Assembly (NCBI GenBank): GCA_025331125.1
Contig: JAOALB010000039.1
Span: forward strand, 247,023 to 311,022
Source: Mycogone perniciosa
Taxonomy: Eukaryota > Ascomycota > Sordariomycetes > Hypocreales > Hypocreaceae
Direction: 5' to 3'
DNA length: 64,000 bases
Shown here: in pieces, positions 31,928 to 44,534 of the stretch
Position numbering within the stretch: the first letter of the stretch is position 1
Layout: every line of letters begins with the position of its first letter
Made by a program: the position numbers and the translations under genes
Notes under the pieces: model-generated
Database searches by the model: none
What the model was told of the DNA's origin: nothing
What the model saw: only the letters and a program-made list of their open reading frames with translations

Positions 31928-33785
31928 ATGGCGACAGATCAGAAGATTGTTGTTGTTGGCGCTGGCCCTGTTGGGTCATTAGCCGCGCTCTATGCTGCCA
32001 AACGAGGATACCAGGTTGAAGTCTATGAGTTGCGACCAGGTACGTGAAACATGAATCATTTTTCTCCTGTATTCTGTGCCACCCTCGCGTTCTTCAATCA
32101 TGTGTCACGGCGTCGTGCAATTGAAGATGCAAAAACAGCATCTCCGTTATTTTCGCACAACTACATTGCCTTTCCACTTTGCAAGGCCCTCAATGGAGCG
32201 ATTCTTTGTCTTTTTCACATGGTTGCCAAGAAGCCCGCTAATCGGCCCTAGATCTTCGTGATCCAAACATTGTGCCTCTCAACTTCACAAAGTCCATCAA
32301 CTTGGCCCTGTCCGAGCGAGGCATCAATGCCCTGCAACATTCTGACGAGCCAAGGCTCTTGGACCATGTCATGGGTGCAACCATCCCCATGAGAGGCCGA
32401 ATGATCCATGGAAGGTCTCCAACGGGAGGTCTCTTTGAGCAATCTCAGGATTATGATGTCAAAGGACGAGTATGAAGGCTCAACTCCGGCTCCGTTACCG
32501 GCGCGTCCGTAAAGGGCAAAAGTACGTGCTGACACAGACAGGCGATCCATGCCATTGACAGAGGAGGGCTCAACTCGCGACTTCTCGACATCCTAGAGAC
32601 TATGCCCAATGTGAAACTCTGCTTTAACCACAAGCTCACCGGAGCTGATTTCAACACGAGCAAAGCGTGGTTCGAAGCCCGAGACAAAGACTTTGTCGCC
32701 AATGGACGTCCCAAGGAGATTGAGATCACCTTTGATCTCATGATTGGGGCCGACGGTGCTCATTCTGCTGTCCGTTATCACATGATGAAGTTCTCCAGGA
32801 TGGATTATCAGCAAGAATATATTGATACCCTGTGGTGTGAATTCCACCTACCTCCTCGTGCTTCCAAGGGAGACGATGCTGGGTCCAAATTTCGGATCTC
32901 GCCCAACCATTTACATATTTGGCCGGGCACGGACTTCATGTTCATTGCTATTCCAAGTGAGGTAAGGCCGGACCTATACCACCAACATATAGTAGTTGTG
33001 GAAATACTGATTTCTCCTTTTAGGACGGCTCTTTCACCTGTACTCTCTTTATGCCTAGCGGAGAGTTTGCTGAACTGGAGGGTAATCCCTCTGGTCTCCC
33101 AGCTTTCTTTGATCAGCACTTCCCAGGCGTCACGTCTTTGATACCAGGGGATGACTTGATCAAGTCATTCAACACGAACCCACACCTTCCATTGATTAGT
33201 CTCAAGTGCAAGCCCTACCATCATGGCTCTTCGGGCGTCATCGTCGGCGATGCTGCACATGCCATGGTGCCTTTTTACGGCCAAGGCATGAACGCAGGTA
33301 TGGAGGATGTTCGCATCTTGTTTTCCATCCTCGACAAGCATGTCCAATTGGAAGAGAGCAACAATCCGGATGGTGAACTCATCACCTCTGTCGAAACCGC
33401 GTCTTTCCAAAGAGGACTCGCATTGGCCGAGTACTCTGCGGTACGGGCTCCGGACGCCTATGCAATCAACAACCTGGCGCTGCAAAACTACGTCGAGATG
33501 AGATCTTCTGTCCTATCGAAGCGGTACAAACTCCGCAAGTTCCTAGAGGAGTTTATGAGCGTTCACTTCCCTTCCTGGGGCTGGCAAACCAAGTATGCAA
33601 GAGTCAGCTTCAGCAATGAAGGATACTCGGACATTGTCCGTAGGAGTGATCACCAGGGCAAAATTCTGGTGCAAAGCTTCATTGGACTTGTCGCCAGTCC
33701 GTTTGCTCTGGCGGGGGCTTTCTTGGTCTTCAGACACCGCCGGTCACTTCTGTCTGCTGCCCTTGGGCTTTTCGGTTTTAAATAG
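31928..33785 (+). CDS. kynurenine 3-monooxygenase
   Basis: Four exons (31928-32039, 32252-32469, 32542-32961, 33024-33785) encode 503 residues. Intron 1 is long (212 bp). The FAD-binding N-terminus is KIVVVGAGPVGSLAALYAAKRG (GxGxxG); FTKSINLALSERG and SGVIVGDAAHAMVPFYGQGMNAGMEDV (second FAD motif) are typical of KMO. Two hydrophobic segments near the C-terminus, FIGLVASPFALAGAFLVF and SLLSAALGLFGF, fit its place in the outer mitochondrial membrane. The enzyme hydroxylates L-kynurenine with NADPH in the de novo NAD pathway from tryptophan. Intact. Confidence 0.96.
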
Positions 33786-34537
33786 GATCGACAAGCTCAT
33801 GGAAGCCATAGAAGTAACGCCACATCAGTTTTGGGAGGGAGCTTCGGCATGTGATCAAAACAAATCAAGGCATTAGGTGATAGATTCATCGTCTAATGCT
33901 GGAAACTGAGCGTATCAGGGCATCGGCGTTGAGAGTGTATAGACAACATCACAGTTCATACCACAAAAGCAAGTCCATTTTTTATGCAATAGAATGGACA
34001 TGGAACCATAATAGAAATAAATAACCCTAAATCTCTCACTCATAATGTAGTTGTGTATAGTCCATAGCTACAAGATGCATGCTCTAGACTGTGGTGTGGC
34101 TGTACTCTATAGACACTGAGGTGTGGCGCAATTCAACCTCAAAAAGTGGCTTAGTCACCCTCATCCCAAAATTTTGGCCTACTCGAATGGCACACCCATC
34201 GTCACCTATCACGACAATCTCAAGCGACCAATTCCTCTGACCGTCAACAGCGAAAGGAGGATCTCCTGCTAGCTTGTTTCCCAAGGGATAGGCGACCAAC
34301 CAGCGGGATAATTGGCCTGGTAGGGGTAGTCCGCCAAAAGGTATGCGCCAGCTCCGTCCACATCTTGCGCTCATCGCTAACAGAACCTCAGAACGACAGC
34401 CCATGCGACCATAACCTCCCGAGAATCGAACTTCAAACGGATATATTTTAATATATACACACTAGAGGCCCTCCAACCTCTCCGCCATAAACCCTCCGTA
34501 TCTCACTCGCGTCGATTCCTTCAACAACCCGCCCACC
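33786..34537. other. intergenic, no gene seen
   Basis: Between the KMO stop and the uS8m start. One 106-codon minus frame has no recognisable feature. AT-rich promoter (TATATTTTAATATATAC near 34441-34459) lies before uS8m. Confidence 0.4.
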
Positions 34538-35038
34538 ATGCCGTCCATCCTCAACATCGCACACATGTGCTCCCACCTCCAAAACGCCTCCAAAGCCCGC
34601 CTCGGCCTGACATCCATCAAAAACACTAAATACAACCTACACCTCGCCCTCGCCATGCACCGCTCCGGCTTCTTCTCCTCCGTCTACCGTGCCGGGCCCA
34701 ACCCGCCCACGCCCGAACAGATGGTCTCTCAAGCCCCGGAGCTCGTCACCAACGTCAACGTCGCCACCATGCGCTTGTGGCTCGGCCTGAAGTACTGGGA
34801 CGGAAAGCCCGTGCTGTCAAGAGCTACTGTCATCAGCAAGCCCTCGAGGCTCATGACGGCGAATATCGATGAGTTGGCTAGGTTGACGAGGGGGTTTCCC
34901 ACGAAACTCGAGGGTGGTGTAGTGCAAGGACTGAATTTAGGAGAGTGTATGTTTGTGGCGACGTCGAGAGGTGTTCTCGAGGCGAGAGAGGCTTTGTCGA
35001 GGAAAGTTGGTGGGTTGTTGATTTGCCGGGTATCATGA
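34538..35038 (+). CDS. mitochondrial ribosomal protein uS8m
   Basis: Single exon, 166 residues. It begins with the S8 N-terminal helix (SILNIAHMCSHLQNASKARLGLTSIKNTKYNLHLALAMHRSGFF) and has the RLWLGLKYWDGKPVLSRATVISKPSRLM segment. The C-terminal half is CMFVATSRGVLEAREALSRKVGGLLICRV, where SRG is the conserved turn of S8 that meets 16S-like rRNA helix 21. The protein belongs to the mitochondrial small subunit. No separate targeting presequence is evident, as is usual for fungal uS8m. Confidence 0.93.
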   Translation: MPSILNIAHMCSHLQNASKARLGLTSIKNTKYNLHLALAMHRSGFFSSVYRAGPNPPTPEQMVSQAPELVTNVNVATMRLWLGLKYWDGKPVLSRATVISKPSRLMTANIDELARLTRGFPTKLEGGVVQGLNLGECMFVATSRGVLEAREALSRKVGGLLICRVS

Positions 35039-35464
35039 TCTTGAATGAGGGGGAATAGATGAATCAGGAGCGTGGAATATCATGTGTTCACGATGTTTAT
35101 TATTGTCATGTCGCAATACACACCTCGGAACCTTTTGTATGACTAGATAAAAAATTGAATAACCACCCAGAATTGTGAGACGCCTGTGTGGGTGAACGAC
35201 CGTCTGGGCAGGCTTTAGAGGATACATAGTTGGTATCCATACTCCCAAACTCCCAGAATTCACCCAATGGTCGCTAAAAACAGGTATCTAAGGTATCTTA
35301 ATGACTAGGACATATCACCTTTTCAAAACCGCCCTGAAGGCCTCTCTCCATACTTTTTTCAACCTTGAAGCCTACCTCCGCTCAAGTTGACCGACAATGC
35401 CATCCTACAGCTTCTCAAATTCGATAATTTGTGCTTCTTCTCAAAATCTACCAATCGGTAGCTC
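35039..35464. other. intergenic between convergent genes
   Basis: 3' flanks of uS8m and the disordered protein gene. No gene seen. Confidence 0.4.
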
Positions 35465-37645
35465 TTATGCAGTCTCAATCGTTTCATCGGCCGCTGTGTG
35501 AGGGGTTTCGCCGGTAGTTGCATGACCATTCGCCGAACCGTTTGCCGCCTCCGGCTTCGTCTCCTCACTAATTTTCTCAGGTGTCAATTCAACAGCTTCT
35601 TCAACAGACTCCCCTGCGGTCTTCTCCTCCTGCTCCTCTTCCTGCTTGTCCTCCCCAACAAGGGTCAATTCCGCTTCAATTTCTACAGTTGACTCTTCGG
35701 GGACATCCGCAATATCATATTCTCTCGTCTCAGCCTCGGGGACTGGATCGAGTTCCTGCACGTCGGCTTCCTGCGGAATTGGAATCTCCTCAGCAGGTTC
35801 AGCATCTGCGATCTCAGGAACAACCTCCTCCGTTGGCGCAGGCTCAGATTCGAGCTCCTCATTGGGCTGCACTGGTGCCTCATCCAGGTCGGCTCGATGA
35901 GCAAGATCGACGAGTTCTTCGGCGGTATCCACCTTAGCAGTCTCAGTGACAATTTCATTCACTGGTTCAGGTTCAGGCTTGGCGTCAGGCTGGGCGACCA
36001 GTGTCTCTACCGATGATTGGATTTGTTCAGTTTCTTGAACAGGTGATGCCGGCTTCTCAGCTGACTTGACGACGGGTGCTTTAGCAATTGGCTTCTTGGC
36101 TGCAGCTTCCAAGTCCTTCGATGCGAGTTTTCTGAGTGGAGGGCTCTTTGCAGTAGCGTGCGGGCTACGATCGGTCCCGGAGAGGGAAGGCCGTGATCCC
36201 GCTTTCTTAGGTGGCGTGGATGGTGGCTTCTCTGCTGTTTTGCTCGATGAAGCTTGTGTCGGCCTCATCATGCGAGCCAGGAAGTCCTCATCGACTTCCT
36301 TGAGCTTCTTAGGCGGCTCCTGAACAGACTTCTTGGGTGGAGGCCCCAGACTTGGCCGTGCATGACCAATCGAGGAGGTCTGCCGCCTGATGGATTGCAC
36401 AGTAGTGGAGGAATGGTTGGAGGTGTGGAGGCTCTGTCTGCTGAGAGACTGTCTTGAGTTGGATTGCCTGGGTTGGGGCTGTGGAGCGGCAGTAGTAACC
36501 TTGGAAACAGACGAGGCGGTAGGTGCCATGAGAGAGGAAGGGAGGTTGACGGGTTTGGTCGGGGACTTGACCTTGGGTTTCACAAAGCCAGTAGCATTGT
36601 CTGTCTTGATGGGCTGGGGTTTCTTGACAGTAGTGGAAGTTGTCTTCAGTGCAGTGGTGCTCGCCCTGGCCATCGTAGAGGTCTCTCTCTTGACAGGAGG
36701 ATGCGCCGACTTGGCGACAGCCTTCTTGGGAGCTTCTGTATTTGCCTTTGAAGCTGCAGCCTTCACAGGCGCTTTGGTGGCCGTCTTTGCAGTTGTGGTT
36801 TTTGAGGTAGGTGAGGCGGCAGTTGCCTTGGCCTTGTCGGTTTTGTGTGCACCATTGCTGGTGCCGGAGTCCGGCTTGGGCTCTGGGTTTTCAGAGGAGG
36901 GCTGTGTGGTCGCATCTGCTGGCATCAAGGTCGATGTCTCTTCCTCCACCTTGAAGGAGGAAGTTAGATCCAATTTTTCGGGAACTGCTTCCACAATGGC
37001 AGGCCGCATTGGCGGCCTGTCGCTGACGGACAGCTTGCCCATAGCATGGCTGACGTCTTCGATTGAGGCCATCATTGCTTTGTCGGAGTTTGAGGTCGAT
37101 CCGGTGTCTGTCCCGTTGCTCATGCGCCGTCTCTCTGATTCGAGGCTGTGTTCTCTTCGCAGACCAATTTGGCCGTTCCGTTCTATTGCGACGAAGTTGG
37201 TTCGAACTTTGGAGAGCGGTCTGGGCGAGCCGTTGAGGCCTGTTGATGGAGCTTAGGGTCAGTGTCTAGGTCGCAGAGGTTGAGGTAGAGGTAGCGATGC
37301 GTGGAAGAGGTAATGCAGCAGTAGCAGTAATGGTGGCAAGTAGGTGGTGCGAAAGTGAATGAAATCCAATCCAACAGACGAAAGCTGCAGAGCTTTTGTG
37401 GTGATGGAGTTGGTGTTGGTGTTGTTGGAATGTATTGTATAATGGGGGTGGAAGCAAGGAGAAAGAAGGAGGCTGACGAAAGAAAACAAGAAAGAGAAGG
37501 AAAAAAAAATTATTGGCAAGCTGAGAAGCTTACCTGCCGGGGTCGGGGATGGGGTTGAGACACCAAGAGATCTACCTCTTTCGTCAGGTGGGCTCGTGTC
37601 CCCTTTGTTCTCGAACATGGCTCGCAGGTTCTTGACCTGGCTCAT
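35465..37645 (-). CDS. large intrinsically disordered protein, possible Aim21-like
   Basis: Two exons (37645-37534, 37239-35465) with a 294-bp intron give 628 residues. The N-terminus has MSQVKNLRAMFENKGD, then GSPRPLSKVRTNFVAIER, which I associate with fungal actin-patch Aim21-type proteins; the assignment is weak. The middle is Ser/Thr/Lys/Ala/Pro-rich (positions about 120-330). The C-terminal third is strongly acidic (many Glu-Glu and PEPE runs), ending in an Asn/Thr tail. PPPKK (PSLGPPPKKS) and PPKK (PSTPPKKAG) segments may be SH3 ligands. No folded domain is seen. Low complexity makes homology calls unsafe. Confidence 0.75.
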
Positions 37646-37910
37646 GGTGATGAACAATGAACAGCGTCCGCGGCTGCGGGGAGAGAAAGTCGGCCGAGGC
37701 GCGCAATCGCAATCAGGCTGTGTGTCGATATCGATGCTAACAGGTGGCGGAAGGGGAGGATGGCAGAGGAGAGCAGTAATATTGGCTGGTCAGCGGTAGG
37801 GAAAATGATAAAACAGTCGTAATAAGGGAGAGGCGAGCAAGGCAGTACATAACCACAGACTCCATGCATGGCGCGACACGGGTCACTGGCCAGTCGTGAA
37901 ATCAGGGGCT

Positions 37911-37931
37911 GGCTGGCTGGCTGGCTGGCTC
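37911..37931. repeat. (GGCT)n microsatellite
   Basis: Five tandem CTGG/GGCT units followed by CTCAG. Confidence 0.8.
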
Positions 37932-38016
37932 AGCGGAGAGGCCAGGCCACCGGAAACCTCATTTAATAGTACCTGCTGGCTGGCCTGGGGACTGCCTACA
38001 GCAAAAGTCACGGCCA

Positions 38017-38029
38017 TCAATCAATCAAT

Positions 38030-38076
<47 letters not shown>

Positions 38077-38099
38077 GCAATCAAGCAATCAAGCAATCA
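38017..38099. repeat. (ATCA)n microsatellite with AGCA variants
   Basis: About 20 tetranucleotide units of ATCA, with ATCAAGCA interruptions, on the plus strand. Confidence 0.85.
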
Positions 38100-38599
38100 A
38101 ACCGAACCCATAACTCCGCGAGGCCAGTAATAACAAACCACATCGCAAGACAAAACAACGCTGCCTCCCTCTCCAGTTCCATAATTAATAACTAACACAC
38201 AAAGGGTCGCCCCAGCAGAAGGCGTTTGCTGGCGGCTAGCTCTACTAATAATAATAAAGACACTGACTGGTCTGCTGCATGACTGCAGGACAGGACAGGA
38301 TGAGAATGCCAATCGGCGATATAACGCAAGGGGAACCGATTGGCTCGGGGTCCTCATTGATGAACCAGAGTGCCTGTAATCTCCCTGCCATAGCTAGGCG
38401 AATTACACTGACCGGAGCTTGGGCAGAAAGCACGAAGTACATGCTCGTACTCGTATGGGGTAGATATTAATAATTGGATTCTTCACCAAGGTCAAACAGT
38501 GGTGCCGCAGCATGACTATGGGGTCGCCCCCATTCTGCATGGATGCATACATATGCATTGCTATTCATGGGAATCAGTATGCAGCACATGCTTTTGAAT

Positions 38600-38661
38600 A
38601 CTAGTAGTAGTACATAGTACTCGTACTACTACTACTACTACTACTACTAGTAGTAGTAATA
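38600..38661. repeat. CTA/TAG trinucleotide patch
   Basis: A TAGTAGTAGTAC arm is followed by about nine CTA units and then TAGTAGTAG, an inverted arrangement that could fold. Related to the TACTCCGTA family. Confidence 0.75.
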
Positions 38662-39191
38662 CGACTGCTATGCGGAGTGCATATCTGAAATCACGGCACG
38701 AGCGGGAAGTCTAATAATACCATGATTCTCGGATGTGTCCGTCATTGCTCCGTGTTTAATGAAATCATCCAGGTTTGACACGGATTCCCCGGTACGCGGT
38801 CCATCAAGCGAAATATGCCCCGGCAACAGGTGCGACACAACAGCACGTTGGATCGGGACCATCAAAAGAAAAACAACACGAACTTGTTGACGCGGCATCG
38901 TAGTCGCTAGCTGTCTTGAGTGAAGTCATAGTTTTGAATGCACGTCCCACGTCTATCTTCATCTACGTATGTTTTTTTTGTTTTTTTTTACATTCCCGAC
39001 TTCTCTATCCACATCCATCTTGTCCATCATATACCTATCCTTTTGAAATCCTTCGAGGCCGTTCATAATCCATATCTTATGCAAGACATAAAAGTCTGGC
39101 CCCTTTGTATTTTACACAGCAAAACGATCACCATCATACATTATTGGTAGTCGCCTGCTTCAGTCACCTACCCTGCCATCAAACCGACACT

Positions 39192-41736
39192 TTACTTGGT
39201 TCGCTTGGCATCAAGCTCAGCCTGGTACTTGGCAATCAACTCTTTCCTATACAACCAGTTAGTTTCTATATTCACACTTGAAATCCATTCATTGGGGGTC
39301 AACGTACTGCAAGTGAGGAGGCGCGGGCGCATAGTGGCTAAATTCCATGCTGAATTCACCCTTGCCCTGAGTAGCAGCACGCAGCTGCGAGCTGAAGCCA
39401 AACATGGCGTTCAGACTGCAGTCACAAATAAGGGTAAAGTCCTCGCTGCCAATCTCGGTGTCGTGGATGGTCGCGTTGCGCTTGTTCATAAGCATAAGAA
39501 TGTTACCCTGGAATTCATTGGGGGCGGTGATGGTTGTCTTCATCAAGGGCTCCAGGACCTGACCGCCAGCATCTGTGAATGCCTTGCGGAAGGCCATCTG
39601 CGTAGCCAAGTTAAAGGCATAGTCGGAGGAATCAGTGACGTGGGTCTGACCGTCATTGATGATCATCTTGGAACCAATGACTCGGTGGCCCAGCAGAGGT
39701 CCCTTCTCGCAGGAAAGCTCGAAACCCTTGGAACAGGCAGACAGGAACTTGTCAGGGATATGTCCGCCAACAACCTGGCTTTCGTAGTGGTTCTGCTCGG
39801 GCTCATCATTGGGCTCAATCCAGCCGGCAACACGAGCGAAATCACCAGGACCGCCGCTCTGTCGCTTGAGAAGATAATCGAAATCAGCACGGCGTGAAAT
39901 CGTCTCTCGGTAGGCGACGCGAGGCTGGCCGGTAACACATTCTGTCTTGTACTCTCGCTTTAAACGCTCGACGTAAACTTCCAGGTGCAATTCACCCATT
40001 CCGGAAATAATCGTCTCCTCACTTTCGGCATCAACGTGGACTCGGAAGGTTGGATCTTCGCGCTGGAATCGGTTCATCGCCTTACTGAAGTTGTCGGCAT
40101 CGCCGGTTCGCTTCGGCTTGATCGACAAGGACATGACGGCATCAGGGACAAACATAGAGGACATAGTGTAGGGAAGGCCACCGTCGGTGAAGGTATCTCC
40201 AGAAGCACAGTCGACGCCGAACACAGCGCAGATCTCACCAGCTCCAACCTCGCTGACATCCTCCATTTCATTGGAGTGCATGCGGACGATACGCGGGATT
40301 CGGACCTTCTTGTCGGTTCGCGAGTTATACAAATAGGTACCCTTGGTGAGCATTCCCTGGTAGACTCGGATGTAGGTGAGCTGACCGTAGTTGTTCTCTT
40401 CCAGCTTGAAGGCCAGTCCGACGAAAGGGAGGGAGTTGTAAGGCACCAACTTGACGGACTTCTCCCCCTGGGCCTTATCCAGAGCCATGTTCTCGATCTG
40501 GCCAGGATTCGGCAGGTAGTCGCAGACAGCATCCAGCATAGGCTGAACACCCTTATCGGCCAAAGCAGAGCCCATCATGACAGGTGAAAACTTGCGAGCA
40601 ATCGTTGCACGTCGGATAGCGGCTTTGATCTGGGCATTCGTCGGCTCCTGCTCGTCAAGGTAAAGTTCGGCAATCTCATCGTCGACATCCGCCAGCTTCT
40701 CAATCAAGACTTGTCGCTTCTCGGCAGCCAATTCTTTGAGAGTGCTTGGAATCTGATCGGCGACCCTGATTTTGGTGCCACGGGGGCCCTCAAAATACAT
40801 AGCCTTCATCTCGATAAGATCAACCACGCCCTCGAATTCGTCCTCGGCGCCAATTGGGATCTGAATAGCAGCAGCGGGAATCTTGAGCTTGGTGTTGATC
40901 TGCTCGACAGCCTTCCAAGGGTTGGCGCCCATACGATCCATCTTGTTGACAAAGGAGATTCTCGGGACATCGTAACGCTTCATTTGCCGATCCACTGTGA
41001 TAGTTTGGGACTGAACACCGCTGACTGCACAAAGAATCATGACCGCACCATCAAGAACGCGCAGAGCACGTTCGACCTCGATGGTGAAGTCGATGTGGCC
41101 GGGGGTGTCGATCAGGTTGATGTGATACAATTCGTCTTTACCGTCTACCGTTTTGTTCCAATCGCAGAACGTGGCTGCAGACTGAATAGTGATACCTTTT
41201 TCTCGTTCCAGTTCCATAGAGTCCATCTTGGCGCCGACTGAATCTTTGCCTCGAACCTCGTGGATCGCCTTGATTCGACCGGTATAGAAAAGAACTCGTT
41301 CCGTGACCGTTGTTTTACCACTGTCAATGTGTGCCTGAATGCGCTCCATCAGCTCTACAAGTCCTTGCCTTCCACAATTGGCAGCAATTCATACCGCAAT
41401 ACCGATGTTCCGAACTCTGGATAGCCGCTGAGCCTCTTCAGGCGCCATATTGGCAGCAACATACTCGGGTGTCAGACTAGCAGCATCGTTTTGCGCCTTC
41501 TTCAAACTGTTTCCCGCCTAGTTTTAGCAATGCAATGCTCGCGACGTGAAGGGTCAATGGGGATCTTACGCTTCTTGCGCTGCGCTGAATCGCTGCGATG
41601 TTCCGCTAAAGGCTCGCCGGCTTTGGTAGGCCAGAGGAAGAATGGACGTCTTGAAATCACGAATGCCAGAAGTTGCCTTCTGGGCATCCGAAAACAGATG
41701 GCAATTAAGCCATCTGACCGTCCCAAACGCCCTCAT
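39192..41736 (-). CDS. MEF1: mitochondrial elongation factor G1
   Basis: Four exons (41736-41570, 41506-41395, 41334-39308, 39246-39192) give 786 residues. The first exon has a mitochondrial-type presequence (SRRAFSGTSQRFSAAQ). GTPase motifs are AHIDSGKTT (G1, split by intron 2), DTPGHIDF (G3) and NKMD (G4). The switch region (MDSMELEREKGITIQSAATF) is typical of EF-G1. Domains II-V follow, including MFGFSSQLRAATQGKGEF near the end. The protein moves peptidyl-tRNA and mRNA on mitochondrial ribosomes during elongation. ATG 41736 is chosen because the frame from there carries the presequence; an upstream start was not found. Confidence 0.95.
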
Positions 41737-42218
41737 GGTGCGAGCTTGTCCGCGGGCAAAATGGGTGTTGGTGGCACTTCGAGATAGGCCTGGACTTATT
41801 CGAAACTTTTTTTCTCCCGCTCGTCCAATTGGCGCCTCGCGATCTCACGTGCAGCAGTGAAACGCACAACTTGCCATTGGCAGACACCTCTTCAACCCCC
41901 AAAAGCTCTATCTTTTCAGTGCATTTAATTTTTGAAGATTGAGAGGGACTTCTGCAAGGTTGAGATGGTACTGAGCTTTTGGGCTCGCATGTACATTTAT
42001 TCGCGATCTAATAACGTTGTCTAACTACTAAGGCAGGGTATTAAATGAAGAAGCGGAAGCATCTCCCCTCAGAACACCATCTTAACACCCTAGACTTGTA
42101 CTTCCCAATATGCTAAACACCAAACCCACCAAAATGCGCCATGGAATGTCCAATTTGTCTTTTGTGAAAGAAAAATGCGTAACAAAGTAAAAGGGCATGA
42201 TGCAGACGTTGGAGGCGA
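41737..42218. other. intergenic spacer
   Basis: Promoter side of MEF1 and 3' flank of the aspartic protease. No gene seen. Confidence 0.4.
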
Positions 42219-43752
42219 TTACAACCACCCAATGCTGAATATAGCGCCGCCCGCTAGGGTATACACCATAGTCATTCCGACAACAATCATACCAGGACCT
42301 GAGAAGATGCTGGTTGAAGCAGCAGCGCTATCCTTTCCTTTGGAGTTTGCCTGGAAACCGCTCGCAGCAGCGAAGTTCGTGCTGGTAGGGGCAGGTGGCG
42401 GAGAGGTGGAATCCGCTACGAGAGTGGCCGATGGAATCGGAGCACCTTGGCTTGGAAAAGCCACAACATTGGACTTGGTAGAGTTGAAGTTGGTGGGAGC
42501 AATGGCAACTGCGTTGTTCACCAGGTCGTAGACGACGTAGGCAGATCGGAGGAAAGTGTCGCCAAGGAGATAGGGAGCAGAGGTCTGGTTTTGGATACCA
42601 AACTCACAGACGGTCTCGCCGCGGTATGGTCCGGATTTGAACTGGGGTGGTTGCCCGCGGCTGCTCAGGTCGAGGACGAGCTCGTCCATGGTAACGTTGA
42701 TCCTGGGGCCGTTCGGGCCGGCAAAGCGAAAGGAGAAGTAGCCGGCATGGTTCCTATATGAGCAGGGAAGCACAGCCGCGCCGACCTCACTATTGTAGAT
42801 AGCCCCAACTTCCTGCCATGCCTGACTGGCCATATCCTGTGGCAGATACGTCAGAGTTGTACCTGAGTCCAGAACGGCCACCACAGGTGGGCGTGACATT
42901 CTCAAGTCATCAGTTCCGCTGGGGCTGACAGCTTGGAGCGAATACAAGTTCACGGAAAATTCAGTGAAGTTGGTGGCGTCTTTGGTGAGGACGAGGTTCA
43001 GCTTTGCCAGGTCGCCAACATACTTGCCGGTGTCAATGCCGCCAAACAGGAGGCTGCCCTTGCTAGCCCCCAAGTCGTTCAGCCATAGGCTGTAGGCAAC
43101 TGTATTGATCAACCCTTGCTGCTGCATAACAATGGGAAGATTCGGGTAGGTGGAACCTGTAGTTCCCACGGAGGCTTCGTTGGCAGCATAACCCACTCCA
43201 ATTAGACCGTAGGGAATAGTCGTGTCCAGGCCCAGGCCCATAGTGAGGTTCTGTACTGTAACGCCACTGATCTCGAATTGATCTTGGATATAGTCGCCCT
43301 TGGAGCCGCTCTTATCGACATATGAGATGTCGAACGAGCCGCGTCCAACGTCTTTAAACGTCGAAGATTTTTTAGGATCAACTACCATAGGTGTTAGCAA
43401 GTCACACGAAGAATGCAGAGTGTTTTCAGATCATCATACAGCTTCCCAATGTGCAACCAGGGTTATCACTTGACTTCTCGACGCAGATTGAAGCTTGCGA
43501 ATAAGGAACCCAAACATCGCTGCTGCCTGTATCTAATTGCAGCGACAGCTTTTGGCCCGGGGTCCCGATACTGACGTCGATGAAGTAGCCGCCTTGATCC
43601 CGGTTATTCGCCATTGTGGCGTCGACAGGAGCGCGACGGGTGAGTCCTTGGCCGGGAGCAAGATGGCGTTTCTCAATGTCGAAATGAACAACTTGGGCTT
43701 GCGCCGTGGAAACCAATGCCACGCCGGCAAGGGCCAATGGAGAGGCCTTCAT
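42219..43752 (-). CDS. GPI-anchored aspartic protease (yapsin-like, A1 family)
   Basis: Two exons (43752-43440, 43381-42219) give 491 residues. There is a signal peptide (LALAGVALVSTAQA), then a propeptide that ends near KRHLAPGQGLTRRA, a dibasic cut site. The two catalytic motifs are LQLDTGSSDVWV and VAVLDSGTTLTYL. Family sequence GLIGVGYAANEA and LLFGGIDTGKY is present, as is the late LLGDTFLRSAYVVYD. The Ser/Thr/Pro/Ala-rich tail ends in a hydrophobic segment (IVVGMTMVYTLAGGAIFSI), as in GPI-anchored yapsins and SAP9-like proteases, which cleave cell-surface proteins. The intron 43382-43439 has a GCTAAC branch. Confidence 0.94.
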
Positions 43753-44534
43753 GGTGGAGAAGACGAGAAATATAGGCCAAGAATATCGATCTTGGTCAGC
43801 ACGATGAATTCGCTGAATAGGGTCACAGGTTGAGGAGTGTCGTCACGTCGTTGGAGGGGGTTGCGGAGACTTAAATACAAACAAAAGGCTCGAAAGGAGA
43901 GCGAGAATAGGAATAAGAAGGTAGTAATTAGGAAACGAATCGACTGCAATAGGAACAAACTCTACTATTAATAATAAAATATTAGTGCTGGCTGCTCATA
44001 CGCCGACGGGCTATGAACGCCTGAAGGAGTCGAGACAACTAATGCTTTGAAGCTACTGAGACAAGGGTGTTCAGGGTGTGTTGTTAACCAGACAGACATC
44101 AGACACCGTCATTAGCGAGAGGTTCGGCACTCCCGCCAGCCAAAGCGCCGATTTCAGACATCAATTATGCTTGGCGGGAGTACTCCGTATTCGTTGCCGA
44201 TTAGCCCGACTTGTTTGTTACCTAATACGGAGTATTGTATTGGGGATCGTCTGATGGTAATTACGAAGTAGTACTATTCGTACAAAGTAGATACGACCAC
44301 TCCGTATATTAGTCGCGTACTATAACTTCTTCTTCTCCATACCTGATCTGCCTTGGCATACGCTTTCGTACAGCCCGCCCCTGTCTTCCCCCACAGGCCT
44401 ACTGTCATAAGGCCGGTACTAGTACTATGGAGTAGGAGTACTAGTGGTCTTTTACTATTGCTCGTACTCGTAGTTGCTGGTTTTGTTTGAGTTGTCGACC
44501 TGAATAAAATTGATTGATTGATTCCACACCTGTC
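43753..44534. other. intergenic with TACTCCGTA-type elements
   Basis: Contains TACTCCGTATT at 44189-44199, TACGGAGTA at 44226-44234 and CACTCCGTATA at 44300-44310, besides the protease promoter. No gene seen. Confidence 0.5.

Larger units (their letters stand above)
37646..39191. other. intergenic region rich in microsatellites
   Basis: Contains (GGCT)n at 37911-37931, (ATCA)n at 38017-38099 and a CTA/TAG patch at 38600-38661. A T-run lies at 38970-38989. No supported gene. Confidence 0.5.

Noticed and set aside
36390..37256. 288-codon plus-strand open frame
   Set aside because: It is the antisense shadow of the low-complexity disordered protein gene (35465-37645).
37646..39191. CRISPR-like array in the repeat-rich spacer
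   Set aside because: The repeats are 3-4 bp microsatellites without unique spacers and the genome is eukaryotic.
39985..40587. 200-codon plus-strand frame
   Set aside because: Antisense to the strongly conserved MEF1 exon.
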